DNA of 64,000 bases from assembly GCA_964579735.1 (NCBI GenBank), contig CAZOHH010000002.1, positions 54,982 to 118,981 on the forward strand. Reading direction: 5' to 3'. The translations under genes were made by a program, and so were the position numbers. The stretch is from CAILLO01 sp964579735. GTDB taxonomy: Bacteria > Bacillota > Clostridia > Saccharofermentanales > UBA5734. The notes beneath the pieces are model-generated. The model ran no database searches. It was given only the letters and a program-made list of their open reading frames with translations, and had not been told where the DNA came from. Below, piece after piece: positions 18,661-25,131 of this stretch. Numbering within the stretch: position 1 is the first letter of the stretch; each line of letters begins with the position of its first letter.

Positions 18661-18957
18661 CAAAAACGCCCCGTAGAACGGGGCGCGGGGTTCCGCGCGG
18701 TGCCACCCGGTTCGACGGCGACTCCCACCCTACGGCTCCGGGAAGCGCCCTCCTCGTCAGTGATAACGGTGCAGCCCCTTCCGGGGGTTACCGGTCCTTC
18801 CTACCGCCGTGAATCCTGCAAGAGGACTTTCGGTCTTCGTCGGACGGCTCGCGGACGATCTTCGGTCGGTCCCCCTCGCGCGGCTCCCACCGTCCCGCGC
18901 TCTCTGGAAAGGGCGAATCCGCCTACTCTTCCGGTCGAAGCCTGTGCATATAGGCTG
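18661..18957 (-). promoter_or_regulatory. T-box leader, isoleucine specific
   Basis: An RNA leader that senses uncharged tRNA. The conserved T-box GGGTGGCACCGCG is at 18708-18696 on the minus strand; its TGGCA bulge would pair with the tRNA acceptor end. Upstream are stem I landmarks: AAGAGTA near 18930 and CAGAGAG near 18905. The likely specifier loop reads GAAGATCGTCC, with ATC at 18859-18857, an isoleucine codon matching the downstream gene. The terminator at 18662-18685 competes with the antiterminator. The leader probably controls the run from ileS to rluB, as no strong promoter was seen inside it. Specifier placement is by pattern and was not folded. Confidence 0.9.
18662..18685 (-). 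terminator. T-box attenuator terminator before ileS
   Basis: On the minus strand CGCCCCG (18685-18679) and CGGGGCG (18673-18667) form a 7-bp GC-rich stem with loop TTCTA, followed by TTTTTG. It sits right after the T-box sequence and 34 bases before the ileS start, the standard place for the terminator that forms when charged tRNA-Ile is plentiful. Confidence 0.9.
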
Positions 18958-18963
18958 TATGGA

Positions 18964-18992
18964 ATTATAGGCGCACTTCGGCGGTCTTGCAA
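18964..18992 (-). promoter_or_regulatory. Promoter of the ileS T-box operon
   Basis: On the minus strand TTGCAA (18992-18987) and a perfect TATAAT (18969-18964) are 17 bases apart, a near-consensus sigma-A promoter. Transcription should start near 18957, giving a leader of about 330 bases before the ileS ATG. Confidence 0.85.
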
Positions 18993-19054
18993 CTCGCCAC
19001 CGCCAAGCTCTTACGGCGCGCTCAAAGCGGCCGATGCGACTGCATCGGGGTGCC

Positions 19055-20011
19055 CTATTCGCAGCGGTTCCTCTTCCCTCCCGCCAGGAAATCCACGATG
19101 TTCCTTACGACTTCGTCGATGCAGCGGCGCCGAGCTTCGATGCTGGCCCAGGCCACGTGCGGCGTGATCAGGAGGCGTTCGCAATCGAGGACTTCGCAAA
19201 GGGGCGAGTCTGTGTTCATAGGTTCGGCTTCGAGCACATCCAGAGCGCATCCGCCAAGGTGTCCTTCCTTCAGGGACATGGCAAGAGCCCCTTCGTCGAT
19301 GATTCCTCCTCGTCCGAGATTCAGGAGATAGGCTGCCGGTTTCATCCAGGAGAGTTCACGGGCGCCGAGAAGACCGCGGGTGCGCTCCGTCAATGGCGAG
19401 TGAACCGAGACGACGTCGCAGGTCCGAAGCAGCTCTTCCAGTTCAAGTCGCGGAACGTCAGGGATGCGATCCGTTCCGGTCGAGGACCAGTAGACTATCG
19501 AGGCGCCGAAGGCTTCGGCTGCGTGTGCGACGCGGCTTCCAATGGCTCCCATCCCGAGGATTCCCCACCGCATGCCCGAGACTTCGTGGAAGTACCATTC
19601 GAGATATCGGAAGGAGGTATCCCCGACGTAGGCGCCGGAACGCGTGTATTCGCGAAGTCGCCCGGTCCGCTCCATCATCTCGAACAACATGGCGAAGGTA
19701 TGCTGGACGACGCTGTCCGTCGAGTAGCCCTTGATGTTGCAGACGCCGATTCCGCGTTCGCGGCACCAGGCCTTGTCGATTCCATCGGTCCCCGTTCCCG
19801 TCACGCAGATCAGTTTGAGATGTGCTGCCGAGGCTAGATTCCCTGCATGGAGCCTCATCTTGTTCGTGACGACGACATCGGCGACCTGCACGCGCTCCTC
19901 GATCCGATCGGGCGGCGAATACCCGTAAAGGGTCGCCTCGCCGAACTTCTCGAAGACGGACAGGTCGAGATCCCTTCCCAGAGTATCGGCATCGAGGACG
20001 ACGATATGCAT
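19055..20011 (-). CDS. D-2-hydroxyacid dehydrogenase (NAD-dependent)
   Basis: A 318-residue member of the D-isomer-specific 2-hydroxyacid dehydrogenases, interconverting a 2-keto acid and a D-2-hydroxy acid with NAD(H). The nucleotide loop is GMGAIG at residues 153-158; catalytic R234 (NLGRGG), E263 (LEAEP) and H285 (TPHVAWAS) are all present. The closest general match is hydroxypyruvate/glycerate dehydrogenase-like enzymes, but the substrate cannot be set from sequence. GGAGG lies 7 bases before the ATG. It stands alone, between the T-box promoter and a divergent gene, so context adds nothing on substrate. Confidence 0.9.
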   Translation of the reverse strand: MHIVVLDADTLGRDLDLSVFEKFGEATLYGYSPPDRIEERVQVADVVVTNKMRLHAGNLASAAHLKLICVTGTGTDGIDKAWCRERGIGVCNIKGYSTDSVVQHTFAMLFEMMERTGRLREYTRSGAYVGDTSFRYLEWYFHEVSGMRWGILGMGAIGSRVAHAAEAFGASIVYWSSTGTDRIPDVPRLELEELLRTCDVVSVHSPLTERTRGLLGARELSWMKPAAYLLNLGRGGIIDEGALAMSLKEGHLGGCALDVLEAEPMNTDSPLCEVLDCERLLITPHVAWASIEARRRCIDEVVRNIVDFLAGGKRNRCE

Positions 20012-20043
20012 CTCGGTTCCTCCTTCGGGTATTCACTGCCTCC

Positions 20044-20072
20044 AATGTAGTAGAATGAACGGAAAGTCGCAA
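20044..20072 (-). promoter_or_regulatory. Possible promoter of the D-2-hydroxyacid dehydrogenase gene
   Basis: On the minus strand TTGCGA and TACATT are 17 bases apart, each matching consensus at four of six positions, 33 bases before the start codon. The matches are modest, so this is only a candidate. Confidence 0.3.
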
Positions 20073-20098
20073 CAAGCCCCTCGAAAGGAGTCCCTTTC

Positions 20099-20944
20099 AT
20101 GACCAGACGAACCCGTAACCTGACTCTCGTCGTGATTCTCTCTGTACTCGGCTTAAGCATCGCCGCTGCGGTCGCGGACGCCTTCCTCTACGAGCCGACT
20201 GCCTTCGTTGCCACTCGAGTCACGTTCGCCTCCTCGCGGACCCCGGAATCATGGGTTGGCCGCAAGCTGGTTTTCTTCAGCGACGCCCATTTCGGGGGTG
20301 GACTTCGGCCAGCGGACGTAGTGAAGTCAGTTGCCGCAATGCAGGCCGAGCATCCAGACGTGGTACTGTTCCTTGGTGACGCCATCGATTGGTCGACCCC
20401 CAGGGATCCGGATTCACTGACGACCATCGGCTCCTCTCTTGCGGCGCTCGAGGCACCGTTGGGCAAATTCGCCATCTATGGAAATCACGATTCCCAATCG
20501 AAAGGGAATCGACAGGCTTTCGAGATGATCATGCAACGCGCTGGTTTCGAGATTCTCGAGAATCGCTCCGTCGAAATCGACGGATTGTACCTTGGAGGGC
20601 TTGCAGAAGAATTCCCCACACGACCCGATGCCGCGAAGACTTTCCTCGATGCGCCGGAAGGACTCTTCCGAGTTCTTCTAGTCCACCAACCGAGAGTCGG
20701 GATGTCGTCGGAGGTATTATCCGAAGCTCCGGACCTCATCTTCAGCGGTCATACCCATGGTGGCCAGGTCACCTTCTTCGGTGCGCCTTTCCCATTCGTG
20801 GAAGCGATGTGCGGCGGGTATGTCCATGGGCGCTATGAGTCCGGTGCGACGACGCTGTTCGTGACACGTGGGGTCGGTACATGGGGATTCCGTGCACGCT
20901 TCTTCTGTCGACCTGAAATCGTGGTGGCGACGCTGTCCCGTTGA
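20099..20944 (+). CDS. Membrane-anchored metallophosphoesterase (YkuE/YaeI-like)
   Basis: A 281-residue calcineurin-like phosphoesterase with an N-terminal membrane segment (about residues 8-30). The metal-binding motifs occur in order: FSDAHF (D62, H64), GDAID, GNHD and SGHTHGGQ. The architecture matches YkuE/YaeI proteins, which sit at the membrane facing outward and have been linked to phosphodiester or lipid A-like substrates. The substrate here is unknown. AAAGGAG lies 9 bases before the ATG. It is transcribed away from the dehydrogenase gene and convergent with hemZ. Confidence 0.9.
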   Translation: MTRRTRNLTLVVILSVLGLSIAAAVADAFLYEPTAFVATRVTFASSRTPESWVGRKLVFFSDAHFGGGLRPADVVKSVAAMQAEHPDVVLFLGDAIDWSTPRDPDSLTTIGSSLAALEAPLGKFAIYGNHDSQSKGNRQAFEMIMQRAGFEILENRSVEIDGLYLGGLAEEFPTRPDAAKTFLDAPEGLFRVLLVHQPRVGMSSEVLSEAPDLIFSGHTHGGQVTFFGAPFPFVEAMCGGYVHGRYESGATTLFVTRGVGTWGFRARFFCRPEIVVATLSR

Positions 20945-20968
20945 CCGTCCATCTCCTGGTATCCCGTG

Positions 20969-21000
20969 TTCCCTTCTTCGTGGGAAATGTTTCATTTTTT
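20969..21000 (+). terminator. Possible terminator after the metallophosphoesterase gene
   Basis: TTCCC (20969-20973) can pair with GGGAA (20982-20986), followed by a T-rich stretch ending in TTTTTT at 20995-21000. The stem is only 5 bp, and the tract runs into the end of hemZ on the other strand, so the call is tentative. Confidence 0.4.
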
Positions 21001-22482
21001 CAACGGCATATGATGCGGGCTCTGGCGTTCAATCTTCTCGAGATATCCGGTCAGGTCCAGCGTGTTGACCTTTCGGTCGATCCGCGAAGTCCCTATGGAG
21101 ATCCTCTTCGTCGAAGCGCCGGCTCCCAACCCGAAAACTTCTCTGCGGTCGCTCATCATGGCGACGTTGTATCTGCAGGAAGTGCCCGGCAATGAGAATC
21201 CGGTGTTCTCGAGCCCATCGACCGTGTCCTTCTGTCTATACAGGTAGTAAGGTGCGTATCCTTCCATTGCAAGTCGTTCGTAGGCGAAGTCGACCATCGA
21301 TGTCGAGATGCCGTCGCCCAAAGCCGGAAGGCGGGGCTCGAAGGATAGCCTTGAGCCCCTCTTGCGAGCCAGAGTATGGATCGTGACATTTTCAGGGGTA
21401 AAGGACAACACGTCCTCGAGGGATCTGCGGAAGGATTCTTCCCGTTCCCCGGGCAGCCCTGCGATCAGATCCATGTTGAGGACCGGAATGCCGACACGCC
21501 GCACTTCCGAGACCCAGTATGCCAATCCGTCGCCGGGGTCCGGTCGTCCGATCCGGGCAAGGGTCGTCGGGTCCGTCGACTGCGGATTGAGGCAGATGCG
21601 GCCAATCGCATTCTCGGCGATTGCAGCGAGACGCTCCTCGTCGAGGTCATCGCATCGCCCTGCTTCGAAAGTCGATTCCGGGTTGCCTGTAAAGGGGATC
21701 GCGTTTCGTAGGCCTCGTAGAAGCCGGTCGATCAGTTCAGCCGTGAGAACAGCCGGGGACCCTCCCCCGATATAGAAGCAGGAAGCTCTTCGATTCTCCG
21801 AGCGCAGGGTTTCACCGACAAGAGCCGCCTCTTGAAGAACCGCATCGACATAGGCCGGCATGCGCTCCCGCACCTTGTCGATCGTGCTCGAAGGAAAGGA
21901 ACAGTAGCTGCATCGTGAGGAGCAGAATGGCACGGAAACGTAGATGCATGCTTCTTCTCTAGCAGGCATGGAGGAGAGGATCCGCGCTTCCGCCTGTGCG
22001 GTCTGGACGGCGAGTGCCGCTTTTGAAATCGAAACGCCGAAGCTTTCGTGGAGACTTCGCGCGGCGCTCGAAGGATCCATTCCTGCGTCGAGCGCCTCCA
22101 TGGCAAGCACGGTCGGTCTGACGCCGGTCAACGCGCCCCAGGGCGGGTGAACTCCCATTCGATCGGCAAGGAGGAAATAGAGTTGACGCTTCACTTCCCT
22201 GCGGACAGGAACCGGAACGGATGGATCCATTATGGTGGCCGTGGATGTGTTGACGCTCATAGAGCGTGACATAAAGCCGTTCCCGTCATCCCTCGTCTCG
22301 ACGGTCCATGTCGTTCCATGGCTCGTCACGGTGCTCGTGAAGACGAGATCCGCACCATCGCCCTCGACGACGGAACTTCCATTGGAAAGGAGTCGCGCCT
22401 TTGGGACGTTCTGCGAAAAAGGACGCAATATTTCCATGACGGATCCGGCCAGGGAGTGACCGTGGAGATGAATCAGGATCAC
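20992..22482 (-). CDS. hemZ: Radical SAM protein HemZ (coproporphyrinogen III oxidase-like)
   Basis: A 496-residue radical SAM enzyme. The 4Fe-4S/SAM motif CxxxCxxC is at C187, C191 and C194, followed by GGGSP. An N-terminal region of about 175 residues containing ALTGVRPT is typical of HemZ, the clostridial and bacillar branch of the HemN family. HemN itself oxidises coproporphyrinogen III without oxygen; the exact activity of HemZ is less settled, so a heme role is family inference. The start is GTG, overlapping the previous stop as GTGA. It is last in the run that begins with the glycosyltransferase. Confidence 0.9.
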   Translation of the reverse strand: MILIHLHGHSLAGSVMEILRPFSQNVPKARLLSNGSSVVEGDGADLVFTSTVTSHGTTWTVETRDDGNGFMSRSMSVNTSTATIMDPSVPVPVRREVKRQLYFLLADRMGVHPPWGALTGVRPTVLAMEALDAGMDPSSAARSLHESFGVSISKAALAVQTAQAEARILSSMPAREEACIYVSVPFCSSRCSYCSFPSSTIDKVRERMPAYVDAVLQEAALVGETLRSENRRASCFYIGGGSPAVLTAELIDRLLRGLRNAIPFTGNPESTFEAGRCDDLDEERLAAIAENAIGRICLNPQSTDPTTLARIGRPDPGDGLAYWVSEVRRVGIPVLNMDLIAGLPGEREESFRRSLEDVLSFTPENVTIHTLARKRGSRLSFEPRLPALGDGISTSMVDFAYERLAMEGYAPYYLYRQKDTVDGLENTGFSLPGTSCRYNVAMMSDRREVFGLGAGASTKRISIGTSRIDRKVNTLDLTGYLEKIERQSPHHMPLKK

Positions 22483-23624
22483 GTACCGACCCTTGCCAAG
22501 GAGTCATAGTAGGCCAGAACGAGATCGACCATGCGACCGTAGCTGTAGACGCCGTCCTTCTGGTCGTTGGCTTTCAGATAGGCATCGTTGGTTCGGGTCG
22601 AGACCTCTCGCACGGGTCCTTCGAACTGCTTCCAATATACGGCGGCGGCCGTGTAATCCCGACGCATCGAATCCGGTACGAGTTTCGAAATACGAGCAGC
22701 CGCATCGGCATCACGCCCCGCCAATGCGGAGTAGCAGCTGCCGAATGCGAGCTGGAACCCGGAATACCGGACTTCGGGATCGGGGTGGTGCGTGCAGGCG
22801 AGTACCGAGATGAAGTTGGCTTCGTCTTCACGTGCGAATCCCAAGGCATGGGCCGCCTCGTGCGCCGCGGAAGCAGGGATGGAGAAATCCGGCACATCGA
22901 CGTTGACGTTCGCCTCGACGAAGAAGGGAAAATACATCCCGACGATGCCCGTATACGACCAGGCATGGGAGAGGAGGACGGGCTTCGGACGGACCCATGG
23001 ACCCGAAAGAGTTGGAAAGTCATCCTCTACCGCAGCAAAGCCTTTCCATATGTGCGTCAGTGTTCCGGATCTACCCTCCGGAAGTCGAAGCACACCGTCC
23101 GCGTCTTCCATGGACTGTTTCCGGGCCTCTATGCAAGCCTCCAGAAGATATGAAGTCGTCCACTCGAGCTCAGCCGTACTTCTTTCCCTGACGATGAGAC
23201 TTCTTTCCCCGTCGATGAGTCGTCCAGCGGATACGGCGAAGGGCTCACGCAGATAGTTGTAGCCGTGAAGAAGGAGGAAACCTGAATAACCGAGGGAGAC
23301 AGCCAGGACAAGGACAAGGGATATCGTGCGGAGGAACGCGGCTCTTCTTCCCTTCGAACGGATAAGATGGACGACCATCCAGACCAGGAAGGCCACTCCA
23401 AGGGGAACCGAGAGCACGACGACGACCTCGGTGAGGGAGAATGGGAGAAGGCCTGTCACGAAGGAGATTCCCTTGGCGACGGCAGCGAAGATACGACGCG
23501 AGATCCAGGTCTCCGTAAAGGAAGGCGAACCTGCCAGAATAAGACGCAGGAGGAATGCCAGCAAGCCAGGCAGGATGAATAGAATGAGCTTCAATGGATA
23601 GGGCATGCGACGTTTCATTGTCAT
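22479..23624 (-). CDS. DUF3810 membrane metallopeptidase-like protein
   Basis: A 381-residue protein with three hydrophobic segments near the N-terminus (about residues 10-30, 62-87 and 100-122) and a soluble remainder. HEAAH at 255-259 is followed by GFAREDEANF, the hallmark of the DUF3810 family and a gluzincin-like zinc signature. The family is not characterised, so peptidase activity is inferred from the motif only. ATG at 23624 is chosen because GGAGG lies 4-5 bases upstream; it shares one base with the previous stop (TGATG). An ATG at 23618 and a GTG at 23627 are alternatives. Confidence 0.85.
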   Translation of the reverse strand: MTMKRRMPYPLKLILFILPGLLAFLLRLILAGSPSFTETWISRRIFAAVAKGISFVTGLLPFSLTEVVVVLSVPLGVAFLVWMVVHLIRSKGRRAAFLRTISLVLVLAVSLGYSGFLLLHGYNYLREPFAVSAGRLIDGERSLIVRERSTAELEWTTSYLLEACIEARKQSMEDADGVLRLPEGRSGTLTHIWKGFAAVEDDFPTLSGPWVRPKPVLLSHAWSYTGIVGMYFPFFVEANVNVDVPDFSIPASAAHEAAHALGFAREDEANFISVLACTHHPDPEVRYSGFQLAFGSCYSALAGRDADAAARISKLVPDSMRRDYTAAAVYWKQFEGPVREVSTRTNDAYLKANDQKDGVYSYGRMVDLVLAYYDSLARVGT

Positions 23625-24352
23625 CACTCCTCCAAGGGAAATCCAAGTAATCCAGGAATTTCAGACGGGTCGGTCAGAAGTTCATCCGCACCTGCGCCGG
23701 AAAGCTCTGCACGGCTGCGAAAGCCCCAGAGGACGCCGACTGCTATGAAACCAGACGCCACGGCGAATTGCATATCGATGCCGGAGTCTCCGAAATAGGC
23801 GATTTCACGTGGTGGGATACCCAGGGTGGCAAGGATTTCGCGAGCGGATTCCGGGTCGGGTTTTCTGGGTTCCCCGGCAAGTTCTCCACGAACGCAGGCG
23901 AACTGGATATCAGGAAAGAAATGGGAAACCAGACGCTTCGTGAAAGGGTCTGGCTTGTTCGAGAGGACCGCAAGGGGGACATTCTCCCGACGGAGCCTGG
24001 AGAGCGCCTCCGGGACTCCATCGTAGGGTCTGGTGGCATTCGCCCAGAAGGATCCATAGGCGTCTCGGAAGTCCTTCAGGACGATGGGAGCAAGTTCTTT
24101 GGAACGGGCTTCGGCTTCGACCGTGCCGACACCGGTCGCGACGAGGGACATGCGCGAGGCCAGTCTGGACAGTTCGGATGCTCCGGTGCCGACGAGCAGA
24201 CGGTAGTCCGACGGGGAGACGGCGGGAAGACCCTGGAAGGCCAGAGCGGTGTTCATGGAGTCGGAAAGATCCTGAAGCGTATCGAGTAACGTCCCGTCGA
24301 GATCGAACAGGGCCGCGCGTAGGACCGGTGCGAGGCGGCGATTCCTTTCCAT
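23624..24352 (-). CDS. gph: HAD-family phosphatase, phosphoglycolate phosphatase-like
   Basis: A 242-residue HAD hydrolase with motif I FDLDGTLLDT, motif II LSNKP, the motif III lysine (RKPDPE) and motif IV FGDSGIDMQFA. Cap type and length fit the Gph/PGPase group, which removes phosphate from 2-phosphoglycolate. Related HAD enzymes act on other small phosphates, so the substrate is not certain. The ATG shares one base with the DUF1624 gene stop (TGATG) and has no clear ribosome binding site of its own, suggesting re-initiation. Longer in-frame sequence upstream is the DUF1624 gene in another frame. Confidence 0.9.
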   Translation of the reverse strand: MERNRRLAPVLRAALFDLDGTLLDTLQDLSDSMNTALAFQGLPAVSPSDYRLLVGTGASELSRLASRMSLVATGVGTVEAEARSKELAPIVLKDFRDAYGSFWANATRPYDGVPEALSRLRRENVPLAVLSNKPDPFTKRLVSHFFPDIQFACVRGELAGEPRKPDPESAREILATLGIPPREIAYFGDSGIDMQFAVASGFIAVGVLWGFRSRAELSGAGADELLTDPSEIPGLLGFPLEE

Positions 24353-25131
24353 CAGAATAGCCGAAGGGCACGGCAAAGGAACAGGACGCCGAGCAGTACG
24401 GGTTGGTGAAGTACGTAGAATCCCAACGCATGGCGGCCGATGAACCGAAGCGGCGCAGTCGTCCTCTGCACGGTCGCGTTCGCCGCGGCCCTCGGGAAAG
24501 CTGAAGTGCGGTTCACATAAAGGGTGCGGCCGATGACGGTACCGACCAGAAAGAATCCCAACCAGGGGACGAGCGGCATGTAGTCTCCCATTCCGTGAAG
24601 GAAGGCCTCTGGACGACCGATCGGCAGGAGAAGGAGACTCGGGGGAAGGACGGCGCGAAGGAGGGGTTCTCCCGCCCAGAGGATGAAGGAAGCGACGATC
24701 AGGAGAATCGCATCCCCACCGTGTGTCGGACCCGAAGAGGGTTCCCTTCGCTGTTCCAGTTTCTCGAAGCCTGCGTAGAGGAGCGTTCCGACCGCCAGCA
24801 GGTGAAGGACGTTGAAGAGGATGTATTCGTCCGTCCCTGTGACGATGGAGGCCACCGTAGTGACGACGGAAAAGAGAATGGCGACGACGGCAAGGCGGAG
24901 CCCGCGCTTCGAGTTGCTTCGGGTGAAAGTCCCGCAGATGCCGGACACCCCGAGGAAGATCATCACGAAGGGCGCGCGGACCCAATCGACGAACCACAGT
25001 TCCGTCTGGAAGGCGAAGACCGGCAATTCGAAGATGTACCGCAGGTCGTAGATCAGATGGTGCAGCATCATCATGAATACGGCGAAGCCGCGAAGCAGGT
25101 CGAGTTCGAACACACGTTCAGGCCGTTTCAA
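24352..25131 (-). CDS. DUF1624 (HGSNAT-like) multi-pass membrane protein
   Basis: A 259-residue, strongly hydrophobic protein. Its N-terminus, ELDLLRGFAVFMMMLHHLIYDL, is the signature of DUF1624 and of the catalytic domain of heparan-alpha-glucosaminide N-acetyltransferase-like membrane proteins. These are related to acyltransferase-3 proteins and may move acyl groups onto sugars or wall polymers. No substrate is known here. The start is TTG at 25131: GGAGG is exactly 6 bases upstream, and the gene overlaps the end of the acyl-CoA synthetase fusion by 14 bases. The pairing with an acyl-CoA synthetase may be functional. Confidence 0.85.
   Translation of the reverse strand: MKRPERVFELDLLRGFAVFMMMLHHLIYDLRYIFELPVFAFQTELWFVDWVRAPFVMIFLGVSGICGTFTRSNSKRGLRLAVVAILFSVVTTVASIVTGTDEYILFNVLHLLAVGTLLYAGFEKLEQRREPSSGPTHGGDAILLIVASFILWAGEPLLRAVLPPSLLLLPIGRPEAFLHGMGDYMPLVPWLGFFLVGTVIGRTLYVNRTSAFPRAAANATVQRTTAPLRFIGRHALGFYVLHQPVLLGVLFLCRALRLF

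Noticed and set aside
15262..19167. A 1301-codon open frame on the plus strand
   Set aside because: It lies antisense to ileS, lysA and the T-box leader, has low-complexity composition rich in D, V, G and R, no recognisable domain and no ribosome binding site. The minus-strand genes explain the sequence.
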